Below are positions 18,853 to 26,821 of a stretch of 64,000 bases of DNA, piece after piece. The translations under genes and the position numbers were made by a program. This stretch comes from Hyphomonas sp. (GTDB lineage: Bacteria; Pseudomonadota; Alphaproteobacteria; Caulobacterales; Hyphomonadaceae), in the NCBI GenBank assembly GCA_017792365.1, contig CP051229.1:1798001-1862000 (forward strand), read 5' to 3'. The notes under the pieces were generated by a model. It had not been told where the DNA came from. It did not search any database and saw nothing but the letters and a program-made list of their open reading frames with translations. Positions within the stretch are counted from its first letter, which is position 1. Every line of letters starts with the position of its first letter.

Positions 18853-18871
18853 ACTGTACCCCCGGTATAGT
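18853..18871. promoter_or_regulatory. Candidate TetR operator
   Basis: ACTGTACC-CCC-GGTATAGT is an inverted repeat with one mismatch in eight pairs. It lies immediately upstream of the TetR gene and within the divergent region leading to the gene at 19034. Position and length fit a TetR-type binding site; binding is inferred. Confidence 0.45.
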
Positions 18872-19033
18872 ATTCAGAGCGCAATAGGGCGCTGCGCCAG
18901 CACCGCAACCCCAGACCACTGAGACCGCGGTGTTTTTTGCGGTGTGCGTTCTGTACCGCAACGCCACTAGCTGAAAACTGCACGATCCCGCAATTCTCCG
19001 GCCGCATCATACAGCATCGCAAAGGAGAATAGG

Positions 19034-19997
19034 ATGGCTGTCGCCGACAGAATCCCGCAATTGCTCGAAACGCGTCGCCCCTGGCTGACCGACGGCGGTC
19101 TCGAAACCGACATGGTCTTCAACCACGGCGTCGACCTCCCATGGTTCGCATCCTTCACGATGCTGGAGGATCAGGCGAAACGCGCCCTGCTCGAAAGCTA
19201 CTTCACCCGTTATCTGGCTGGCTGAAGAGGCCGGCTCAGGCTTCGTGCTCGACACGTGCACATGGCGCGCGGGTCAGGCTTGGCTCGAACGCATAGGCCT
19301 CGCTGCAGACCTCGACCGCATCAATACGGTCGCAGTCGATTTCTGCAAATCCATCCGCGATCGCTTCGAAGAGCCAGACCGGCCGATCCTCATCAACGGC
19401 GTCGTCGGCCCGGCCGGCGATGGCTATGTCGTGGGAAAGGCGATGACTGCGCCACAGGCCGAAGCGTCACACATGCCGCAAGTGCAGGCCTTCGCAAAAA
19501 ACGGCGTCGACATGATCTCCGCCATCACGATGAACTACGTCGAGGAAGCGATCGGCGTTGCCATCGCTGCGGCGAAATCCAACCTGCCAGTCGTCGTCTC
19601 CTACACCGTCGAAACGGATGGAGCGCTGCCCTCCGGCCAGTCCATCGCCGATGCGATCGAGCAGACCGATCGCGAGGTCCATGCCGCGACCGGCCAGTTG
19701 CCGCTCTACTACATGATCAACTGCGCCCATCCTGACCACTTCAGCAGTCACCTCACTGGTCAGGCGGATTGGAAGTCGCGTATCGGCGGCATCCGCGCCA
19801 ACGCCTCGCGGCTGAGCCACGCTGAACTGGATGCATCCGAAACGCTTGACGATGGCGACCCGGACGAGTTCGGACGGCTCTACGCCAAGCTGGCAGGACA
19901 GCTGCCGGATCTGAAGGTGATCGGCGGCTGCTGCGGCTCTGACCATCGTCACGTCGGCTCCGCCTGCCGCGCGCTGACAGCGAAACAGCAGGCCTGA
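19034..19997 (+). CDS. Homocysteine S-methyltransferase family protein, frameshifted
   Basis: Zinc-dependent methyltransferase that moves a methyl group to homocysteine (BHMT/MmuM/MetH-N family). The N-terminal motif is WLTDGGLETDMVFNHGVDLP. The zinc cysteines are in MINCAHPDHF and VIGGCCGSDHRHV. The frame breaks once at about 19218-19223: the first 63 residues end RYLAG, and the remaining protein resumes one base later (LAEEAGSGFVLDTCTWRAG). One extra base in CTGGCTGGCTG explains it, probably a sequence error. AAAGGAG precedes the ATG. The methyl donor (S-methylmethionine, betaine or other) cannot be decided. About 320 residues after correction. Confidence 0.85.
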
Positions 19998-20021
19998 CCA
20001 ACTGCTTCAGCGCTCGCGACA

Positions 20022-20056
20022 AAAAAAGGCCCCGGGCGACTTTCGTCATCCGGGGC
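20022..20056 (-). terminator. Rho-independent terminator of the indolepyruvate oxidoreductase gene
   Basis: On the minus strand GCCCCGG and CCGGGGC (20050-20056 and 20029-20035) form a perfect 7-pair stem followed directly by a run of seven T. It lies 27 bases after the end of the oxidoreductase gene. Confidence 0.8.
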
Positions 20057-20082
20057 GATAGGGAGGATCGTTTACGCTACGC

Positions 20083-23000
20083 TCACTCAGCCGGTTCCAT
20101 CTCCGGCAGCCTGGGCGCATCGGACGGCGCATCCACATTGCGCCCGCCCGAGCGGAACCTGTCGATCAGACGCGCCCACTTCGCGCGCGCCGCTTCCATC
20201 GATTCAAGCTTGATGTGGCCAAAGCCGCGAATGTCCTTCGGCAGGCTCACCAGTTCGATCGCGATATGGACATTCTCGTTGTCCACGCTCTTGTTGAGCT
20301 CGCGCACCAGTTCGAAATAATCCTCGATCAGCTGACGCTCGCGGCGGCGCTCATCGGTGTGGCCGAACGGATCGGCCCACGTCCCGCGCAGCCCTTTCAG
20401 GCGGCGCAGCACGGCGAACGCGCCAAACACCCACGAACCAAACTTCCGCTTCTTCGGCACATCGCCCTTCGAGAACGGGTTCAGCGACGGCGGCGCCAGC
20501 CACACCTTCACATCCTTCCACGACGCAAACGTCTGCTTCAGGCTGTCGAGATATTCCTTCGACGAATAAAGCCGGGCGACTTCATATTCGTCCTTGTAGG
20601 CCATGACCTTGTAGGCGTACTCCTCGACCGCCCGGCGATACCGCGAACCCAGAACGCCAAGCCGCTCGGCGGCGACCCGCGTCTCGTCCACCAGCGCCGC
20701 ATAGCGATCCGCGTAGGCCTGATCCTGATAGTCGACCAGCTCGCCAAGATTGCGTTCAAAGCCCGTCACCGGAAGCTTCGCCGGCTGCTCGGGACGGATC
20801 GCCTTCTCGACGGCTTTTAGATCATGCGCCGCCACCCGGCCCCAGTTGAAGGCGCGGATGTTCATCTCGACCGCAACGCCATTGAGCTTGATCGCCGACA
20901 CGATCGCCTCGCGGCTCAGCGGGATCATGCCCTTCTGCCAGGCGAAGCCCAGCAGCATCACATTCCCCGCAATCGCATCGCCAAACAGGCCGACCGCCAG
21001 ATCCGAGATCGCGGCCTTGTGCGCCTTGCCGGCCCGCACCCGGCGCGTCACCTGGCGGATCGCCACCGTGTTGGGAATCTTGAAGTCGCGGTTGAGCACG
21101 TTGTCCGCCGTCGGCGATTCAACCGTGTTGATCACGGCCGAAGACCGCTCCGGCGACAGGGCCATCGCATTTTCCGGGGCCGCGGCAACCAGCGCATCAG
21201 AGGCCAGCAAGACGTCAGCCGCGCCATCGCCGATCCGCACCGCGTGCAGATCCTCATGCCGGTTGGCCAGCCGCACATGGCTCACCACCGCGCCGTTCTT
21301 CTGCGCCAGCCCGGTAAAGTCCAGCACCGTCGAATACTTGTCGTCGAACCGCGCCGCAGCGCCCATCAGCGCGCCCAGCGTCAACACGCCGAGACCGCCA
21401 ATGCCGGTCACGAACACGTTGTAGGCGTCGTCGATCCTGGCGATGTCCACGTCCGGCAGGCCGTCGAACAGCGCGGTCTCGATGTCGCGAATGCGCGCGC
21501 CGTCCGGCTTGCGCAACTCGGGATGATCAAGCTCGATGAAGCTCGGGCAGAAGCCCTCAACGCACGAGAAATCCTTGTTGCAGCTCGACTGGTTGATCTT
21601 CCGCTTCCGGCCGAACTCCGTCTCCTTGGGTTCGACAGCGATACAGTTCGACTTCACCGAACAATCGCCACAGCCCTCGCAGACCCGCTCGTTGATGAAC
21701 ACGCGCTTGGGCGGATCGGGAAACTCGTTCCGCTTCCGGCGACGCCGCTTCGGTCGCACGTCTGCTCGTAGATGATCGCCGTAACGCCGTAAGTGTCGCG
21801 CAGGTCCTTCTGCACGTCCTCCATCTCGTCACGATGGTGCAGGCCAAGCCCGCGCACGCGCTTGACGCCCTTGCGCCATTTCTTCGGCTCATCCGAAACC
21901 AGCTCGACGCGCGCAACGCCTTCCGACAGAAGCTGGCCGGCGATATCGAGCGGGCTCGGCCCGCCCTCCACCGGCTGGCCGCCCGTCATCGCGACCGCGT
22001 CGTTGTAGAGAATCTTGTAGGTGATGTTGGCGCCGTCAGCGACCGCCGCGCGGATCGCCAGCGAGCCCGAGTGCGCATAGGTGCCATCGCCCAGGTTCTG
22101 GAAGGTGTGCTTCGCCTTCGAGAATTCGTGCGCGCCGATCCAGTGCATGCCCTCCCCGCCCATGTGCGAGAACAGCGTCGTATTCCGCTCCGGCATCGAC
22201 AGCGCCATGATGTGGCACCCGATCCCGGCCCCGGTGATCGACCCGTCAGGCGCCTTGGTCGAGCGGTTGTGCGGGCAGCCCGCGCAGAAGAACGGCTTTC
22301 GCGCATCCAGCCGGATCAGCTCGCCGCCTTCCGACCGGCGGCGGAGCCCTTCCAGCTTCGCTTTCACCTCGCGCAGCATCTCGTTCGCCTCGCGGCCAAC
22401 GCCAACGCGCACCTCAAGCCGCGCGACAATGGCCTCGGCCACATCCAGCGGCCGCAGCTCGCCCGTCGCCTTCAGCAGTTTGCGCCCGCGATCGTCGGTC
22501 TTCCCGACCACCGCCGGACGGCGTCCAACGCCACGACCATAGAACTCGGCCTTGATCTGGTCTTCGATGATCGGCTGCTTCTCCTCGACCACGAGGAATT
22601 CGCCGCAGCCGCCAAAAGCTTCCAGCAGCGTCTCGGTCTCGACCGGCCAGCTCACGCCATACTTGAAGACGCCAAGCCCAAGCGCTTCAGCCTGCGCCGA
22701 CCCGATCCCGAGATCAGCCAGCGCCTGCATCACGTCCTGGTGCGCCTTGCCGATCGTCACGAGGCACAGCTTCGAACGGCTCGGTTGCAGCACCGGCTTG
22801 TTGATCCGGTTGGCGACCACCCACGCGCGCACGGCGGGCAGGCGCTCCTCGATCAGGCGCCGCTCATATTCCATACGGTCTGCAGGCCAATTCAGCGACG
22901 CGTCCCAGTTCAACCCGTGCTTCGGAACATCGAATTCCGGCGTCGTGAACACAGGCCCATGCACCGGCACGTCGACAACGGCGGACGATTCCACCACTTC

Positions 23001-23596
23001 GGCGATCGTCTTCATTGCCACCCAGACGCCGGCGAACCGCGACAATGCAATCCCGGCCAGTCCGTACTCGATGATCTCCTCGACGTCCGACGGCTGCATC
23101 ACCGGCATCATCACCGACTGGAAGATGCCGTCAGACTGGTGCGCGAAGGTCGAGGACTGCGCCGCGTGGTCATCGCCCGCGATCGCCAAAACGCCGCCCA
23201 GCTTGTTGGTGCCGGTCACGTTGGCGTGCCGGAACACGTCCCCGGTCCGGTCAACGCCAGGACCCTTGCCGTACCAATACCCAAACACGCCATCGACCCG
23301 CGCCGGGCCAAACGACGTGTGCATCTGCGATCCCCAGATCGCAGTCGCGGCCAGGTCCTCGTTGAGACCCGGCTGAAACTTGATGTCGTGCTTTTCGAGC
23401 TCGGCTTTGTTGCGCCAGAGCTGCTGGTCGAACCCGCCGAGCGGCGATCCGCGATAGCCGGAAATCAGTCCTGCGGTGCGCAGACCAGCGGCGGCGTCGC
23501 GCGCCTTCTGGATCAGCGGCAGGCGGACCAGCGCTGAACCCCGGAAATGAATTCCGGGCGAGGACTTTCGGTAATTCTGTCGGTCGTCTTGGCCAT
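20083..23596 (-). CDS. Indolepyruvate ferredoxin oxidoreductase, fused long form, frameshifted twice
   Basis: Thiamine-pyrophosphate and iron-sulfur enzyme that oxidatively decarboxylates indolepyruvate or related aryl/branched 2-oxoacids to acyl-CoA, reducing ferredoxin. The fused form has about 1170 residues. N-terminal pyrimidine-type domain: GYRGSPLGGFDQQLWRNKAE and FGYWYGKGPGVDRTGDVFRH. TPP-binding region: FFCAGCPHNRSTKAPDGS and FSHMGGEGMHWIG. Ferredoxin-like Fe-S motif: CEGCGDCSVKSNC. C-terminal gamma domain: VTGIGGLGVLTLGALMGAAA. ATG 23596 is preceded by AGGGAG. The frame shifts at about 23588, right after MAK, and at about 21750-21765, between GVTAIIYEQTC and KRRRRKRNEFPDPPKR. Both fit small deletions and are probably sequence errors. 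Monocistronic, with its own terminator. Confidence 0.9.
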
Positions 23597-23848
23597 AAGC
23601 GTTCTCGCTCCCTGGCGACCGATGGCCGTTCCTCGCGACTCGATCGCTCTATTTGGTCCATATTACCCCGAATTACGGATATTTCCAGAACATTTTCCTC
23701 GTGATTGCGCCAATTGTAGGAAATTTACCGCCATATTGCGTGAATGGCGGGCCACGCGCCCTCTGAAACACCCTCCAAGGCAATAAAATCCTGCGGGCCG
23801 GCAGTCACCAGACGCGGCCCCCAGCAATAAAACGCGTGTGAAATCGCC

Positions 23849-24259
23849 CTAGAGCAGGTCCGACAGGATCCGGTGCACCTGCTTCCGCACCTGTTCCGGC
23901 TGCTCCATGATCAGGAAGCCCGCTGCGAGCGAAACAGCGACCGATGCAAGCGGACGCTTGTCCACGATGTCCACCAGCGCCTGGAACGGCATGTCGATCA
24001 GCGCATCCCGCGCGGCGTCATGCTTGGTTTCAGCGGCATGTGTCAGCACGCCCTCATGCTGATGCTCCGGCTGGATGAATACATAGACCCCGGCGCACGC
24101 CAGCGCGCCAAGCACCAGCGCGCAGATCAGCGCCGCCCATGCCGGGCCGAACACGCCCGCCAGGGCGATGCCCAGTGCAAGCACAATGGAGGCGATGGCG
24201 GCGAACCCGAGAAGCACGCCGCCAACGCCTGCAAGTACGCGGATCTTCGCGCTGTCCAT
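23849..24259 (-). CDS. Small membrane protein of the stress locus
   Basis: A 136-residue protein with two strong N-terminal membrane helices (residues about 9-32 and 37-60). A cytoplasmic stretch follows (HQHEGVLTHAAETKHDAARD), then an amphipathic C-terminus (VAVSLAAGFLIMEQPEQVRK). I do not recognise a precise family; the layout recalls small phage-holin-like/YqjE-type proteins that commonly accompany DUF883/ElaB proteins. It starts 3 bases after the DUF883 gene, so both are served by the EcfG-type promoter at 24672-24696. A role in envelope stress is inferred from context. Confidence 0.8.
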   Translation of the reverse strand: MDSAKIRVLAGVGGVLLGFAAIASIVLALGIALAGVFGPAWAALICALVLGALACAGVYVFIQPEHQHEGVLTHAAETKHDAARDALIDMPFQALVDIVDKRPLASVAVSLAAGFLIMEQPEQVRKQVHRILSDLL

Positions 24260-24262
24260 TGC

Positions 24263-24628
24263 TTATTTCCGGTTGAGCAGAAGCGACAGGGCGATGCCTG
24301 CGCCAAGCGCGATACCGACAGCCGGAAGCGGGTTGCTGCGGATACGGTCTTCCACACGGCCGCTCGCCGATTTCAGCTTCTTGCTGGCTTCGTCCGCCGC
24401 CGCCTTGCTGAACTCAACGCCCTTCTCGAGGCTCTCGCGGGTTTTCGCGTCGGCGAACTTGCTCGAATGCTTCAGCAGCGACGTTACGTCCGTGCGAAGG
24501 GCTTCGACGTCCTTGCGCAGGGCGCTGACATCATCGTCGATCGCACTGCGCGCCGACTTTGCCGCCGCCGCGTTTGCTTCCTTGTCCATTGATCCATTCC
24601 CTGTCGATGTGGAGAATGCCGTAGCCAT
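24263..24628 (-). CDS. DUF883 (ElaB/YqjD-like) membrane-anchored stress protein
   Basis: A 121-residue protein with a long amphipathic helical region (DVSALRKDVEALRTDVTSLL and RESLEKGVEFSKAAADEASK). It ends in a C-terminal membrane anchor (IRSNPLPAVGIALGAGIALS), the typical DUF883 layout. Escherichia coli relatives tether ribosomes to the inner membrane in stationary phase. The start at ATG 24628 is chosen because GGAGGG lies 6 bases upstream. A perfect GGAAC-N16-CGTT promoter lies about 45 bases before the start, so it is probably part of the general-stress regulon together with the downstream membrane gene. Confidence 0.87.
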   Translation of the reverse strand: MATAFSTSTGNGSMDKEANAAAAKSARSAIDDDVSALRKDVEALRTDVTSLLKHSSKFADAKTRESLEKGVEFSKAAADEASKKLKSASGRVEDRIRSNPLPAVGIALGAGIALSLLLNRK

Positions 24629-24671
24629 GTATATCCCTCCTGGATTGCAGTGATGGTCCGTTCGAGAAATC

Positions 24672-24696
24672 AACGCTGCTCCCCGAACACCGTTCC
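24672..24696 (-). promoter_or_regulatory. EcfG-type (general stress sigma) promoter
   Basis: On the minus strand GGAAC (24696-24692), a 16-base spacer and CGTT (24675-24672) match the alphaproteobacterial EcfG consensus exactly. It drives the DUF883 gene and the small membrane gene behind it. Confidence 0.75.
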
Positions 24697-24712
24697 ACGA
24701 CCCCCAAGATTC

Positions 24713-24737
24713 CGAACAAGTTGGCTCATCATGCGTT
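24713..24737 (+). promoter_or_regulatory. EcfG-type promoter, one mismatch
   Basis: CGAAC (24713-24717), a 16-base spacer and CGTT (24734-24737) differ from the GGAAC-N16-CGTT consensus only in the first base. It lies back to back with the promoter at 24672-24696 and about 32 bases before the 59-residue membrane-protein gene. Confidence 0.55.
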
Positions 24738-24768
24738 GTTTCCATGCAACCGACGCAGGAGGACACAC

Positions 24769-24948
24769 GTGACCGGGACGACGAACACCAAGACAACGCA
24801 CCAGAATAACGCCGACGATCACGCGACGCTTGAGCCCGAAGAAGCGCGCCAGGCGACCCGCGGCAACGGGATCTGGATCATCCTGACGGCGTCGACTGCA
24901 TTGGCGGTTACGGTGCTGCTCGTCCTGTTCGGAGGGGTGCTGGGTTAA
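24769..24948 (+). CDS. Small single-helix membrane protein
   Basis: A 59-residue protein starting at GTG 24769, with AGGAGG six bases upstream. The N-terminal half is hydrophilic (NTKTTHQNNADDHATLEPEE). The C-terminal half is one membrane helix (GIWIILTASTALAVTVLLVL) ending in FGGVLG. No family is recognised. The near-consensus EcfG promoter upstream and the position opposite the DUF883 gene suggest a stress-induced tail-anchored protein. A strong terminator follows. Confidence 0.75.
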   Translation: MTGTTNTKTTHQNNADDHATLEPEEARQATRGNGIWIILTASTALAVTVLLVLFGGVLG

Positions 24949-24976
24949 CAGCCCAGCTCAGCCACAGCCACAAAAC

Positions 24977-25013
24977 AAAACGCGGCCAGCGCACTGCTGA
25001 CCGCGTTTTTTCG
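24977..25013. terminator. Bidirectional terminator between the small membrane gene and phyR
   Basis: AAAACGCGG (24977-24985) pairs with CCGCGTTTT (25001-25009), with an inner CAGC/GCTG stem. A T-run follows on the plus strand and an A-rich flank lies on the left. It can end both the plus-strand gene at 24948 and the minus-strand phyR transcript. Confidence 0.8.
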
Positions 25014-25030
25014 TGTTTGCGATACGCCGC

Positions 25031-25816
25031 CTAGGCGGCGACGCGATTGGGATGGAAGAACAGCGCCTGCCCGATCGCAGCCTTCACCGTACTCTCCTGG
25101 AACGGCTTGGGGATCAGATAGGTCGGCTCCGGGCGCTCGCCCGTCAGCAGCCGCTCCGGGAACGCCGTGATGAAGATCACCGGCACGTCCAGCGTCTCCA
25201 TGATCGCGTTCGCGGCGTCGATGCCGGATGAATTGTCCGCCAGCTGGATATCGCAGAGGATGAGACCCGGCGGATTGGACTTCGCCATCGCAATCGCCTC
25301 GTCCCGCGTCGTCGCATTGCCGGTGACCGAATGCCCCAGATCGCCCACAAGGCTCTCAAGGTCGGCGGCGATGATCGGCTCGTCCTCGATGATCAGCACC
25401 TTGGTCGCCAGATCGCCCTCGATCTCACGCAGCGCGTCGTCGATCAGCTGCTGAACCTGATCTTCGCTGGTCTGCAGGATCTTTGCGGCGTCCGCGCGGT
25501 CGAACGACTCAAGCGATGTCAGGAGGAACGCCTGCCTGTGGATTGGAGCCAGAGCCTGCAGGCGCTCATCGTGAGCCGGCCGCGGCTTGGAATCACGCGT
25601 CTCCAGCTCGGCGCCGGTCGTACCCCAGATCGCATGAAAGAATTTGTACAGCGCAACGCGCGGCGACAGGCTCTCGTCCAGCTCGCTCGGATCTTCGGCA
25701 AGCGCGGTAAGTGATGCCCGGATATATGCGTCCCCGCTTTCCTGAGAACCCGTCAAAGCCCGTGCATACCGCCGCAGGAACGGCAGATGCGGACCAAGTT
25801 GTTCAACAAGACTCAT
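25031..25816 (-). CDS. phyR: General stress response anti-anti-sigma regulator PhyR
   Basis: Response regulator controlling the alphaproteobacterial general stress response. The N-terminal sigma-factor-like domain (residues about 1-130: EQLGPHLPFLRRYARALTGS and LTSLESFDRADAAKILQTSE) mimics EcfG. The C-terminal receiver domain carries the acidic pair in VLIIEDEP, the phospho-acceptor Asp in LILCDIQLADNSSG, and the conserved FITAFPERLLTGERPEPTYL and IPKPF elements. Phosphorylated PhyR binds NepR and so frees EcfG. ATG 25816 is preceded by GAGGG; GTG 25822 is an alternative start. It is divergent from nepR-ecfG and has its own EcfG promoter. Confidence 0.97.
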   Translation of the reverse strand: MSLVEQLGPHLPFLRRYARALTGSQESGDAYIRASLTALAEDPSELDESLSPRVALYKFFHAIWGTTGAELETRDSKPRPAHDERLQALAPIHRQAFLLTSLESFDRADAAKILQTSEDQVQQLIDDALREIEGDLATKVLIIEDEPIIAADLESLVGDLGHSVTGNATTRDEAIAMAKSNPPGLILCDIQLADNSSGIDAANAIMETLDVPVIFITAFPERLLTGERPEPTYLIPKPFQESTVKAAIGQALFFHPNRVAA

Positions 25817-25852
25817 CGACACCCTCTGTGACCCGTTAATTCAACCCGCTCA

Positions 25853-25877
25853 AACGTTCATACACCGGTATGGTTCC
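25853..25877 (-). promoter_or_regulatory. EcfG-type promoter of phyR
   Basis: On the minus strand GGAAC (25877-25873), 16 bases and CGTT (25856-25853) match the consensus exactly. Spacing to the phyR start gives a leader of about 30 bases. It predicts positive autoregulation of phyR by EcfG. Confidence 0.8.
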
Positions 25878-25907
25878 ACGTCCGAGAAAAAATCATGTTT
25901 TTGCGCC

Positions 25908-25932
25908 GGAACCCTTGGCAGATCGGTGCGTT
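25908..25932 (+). promoter_or_regulatory. EcfG-type promoter of nepR-ecfG
   Basis: GGAAC (25908-25912), a 16-base spacer and CGTT (25929-25932) match the EcfG consensus exactly. It lies about 36 bases before nepR and back to back with the phyR promoter, so the switch genes are predicted to activate one another. Confidence 0.8.
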
Positions 25933-25967
25933 GTGACAGTCTGCAACGGGTAACATCTGATAAAACA

Positions 25968-26210
25968 ATGGAATCTTCGCGTACGTCGATGAGCAATCAG
26001 TCGCCGAACAGCCCTGAAGACCAGGGCGGCCGTCGCCAGCGCACCAAGCGTCTGGGTGATCAGCTGCGTCGTATCTACGACAGCGTGGCGAATGAAGGCG
26101 CGCCAGACGACTTTCTGCAATTGCTCGATCAGGCCGATCAGAAACGTGGGGCCGGCGGCAAGGATACAGGTATGTCCGGTCGTCGGAACGACCCGTCGGG
26201 GGAGGAATAA
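25968..26210 (+). CDS. nepR: Anti-sigma factor NepR
   Basis: Small protein of 80 residues that sequesters the sigma factor EcfG until phosphorylated PhyR takes its place. The core NepR helix pair is visible as KRLGDQLRRIYDSVANEGAP followed by DDFLQLLDQAD, matching the family pattern (GxxLRxxYxxxxxExxPxxFLxLLxxL). The N-terminus is disordered and polar. The start is ATG 25968; ATG 25989 is also possible, and neither has a strong ribosome site. It lies 5 bases before ecfG, the standard nepR-ecfG operon. Confidence 0.92.
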   Translation: MESSRTSMSNQSPNSPEDQGGRRQRTKRLGDQLRRIYDSVANEGAPDDFLQLLDQADQKRGAGGKDTGMSGRRNDPSGEE

Positions 26211-26215
26211 CTCCT

Positions 26216-26821
26216 TTGACAGTGGCAACCGATCTCGATGACGAGCAGTTCAAGGCCGAACTGATCGAACTGATCCCGCATCTGCGCGCCTTTGCGCGCT
26301 CGCTTTGCGGAAACGCCGCGCAGGCTGACGATCTGGCTCAGGACGCAATGCTCAAGGCATGGAAGGCGCGCGAGAGCTACGAGCCCGGCACAAACCTCAA
26401 GGCGTGGTCCTTCACCATCCTGCGCAATCTCTTCTATTCCGAAAAACGCCGCTCGTGGCGTAGCCAGCCGCTCGACCCGGAAGTCGCCGAGGCGACGCTG
26501 GTCGCTAACGACAATCCGGACGCCGCTATCGAGTTGCTTGCGCTGCGCAACGCGCTCTCAAAACTTCCCGACGATCAGCGCGAAGCCCTGATCCTCGTCG
26601 GCGCCGGCGGTCTCACCTACGACGAGGTCGCGGAAATCTGCGGCTGCGCGATCGGCACCATCAAGAGCCGCGTCAGCCGCGCCCGCAAGACGCTGCTGGA
26701 GCTGGTCGACGAGAACTCCACCGGCTTCAACTCGGACCCGGATCTGCAGGCCTCCGACACGCTTGAGGAAATCATGGCCGAGGCCCACGCCCTGTCCGGA
26801 GGTGCACGTGGATCCGGCTGA
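26216..26821 (+). CDS. ecfG: ECF sigma factor EcfG (general stress)
   Basis: RNA polymerase sigma factor of the ECF15/EcfG group, 201 residues. Sigma region 2 lies in LIPHLRAFARSLCGNAAQAD and DLAQDAMLKAWKARESYEPG. Region 4 lies in LPDDQREALILVGAGGLTYD and EVAEICGCAIGTIKSRVSRA. It directs polymerase to GGAAC-N16/17-CGTT promoters, seven of which are recognised in this window. The start is read at TTG 26216; GTG 26222 is possible. It follows nepR and overlaps the kinase gene by 14 bases. Confidence 0.95.
   Translation: MTVATDLDDEQFKAELIELIPHLRAFARSLCGNAAQADDLAQDAMLKAWKARESYEPGTNLKAWSFTILRNLFYSEKRRSWRSQPLDPEVAEATLVANDNPDAAIELLALRNALSKLPDDQREALILVGAGGLTYDEVAEICGCAIGTIKSRVSRARKTLLELVDENSTGFNSDPDLQASDTLEEIMAEAHALSGGARGSG

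Noticed and set aside
18960-19033. SAM-type riboswitch before the homocysteine methyltransferase
   Set aside because: The leader is short and none of the SAM-II or SAM/SAH core sequence patterns could be found.
21834-23537. 567-residue plus-strand open frame
   Set aside because: Antisense to the indolepyruvate oxidoreductase; composition is Arg/His/Gln-rich and no motif is present.
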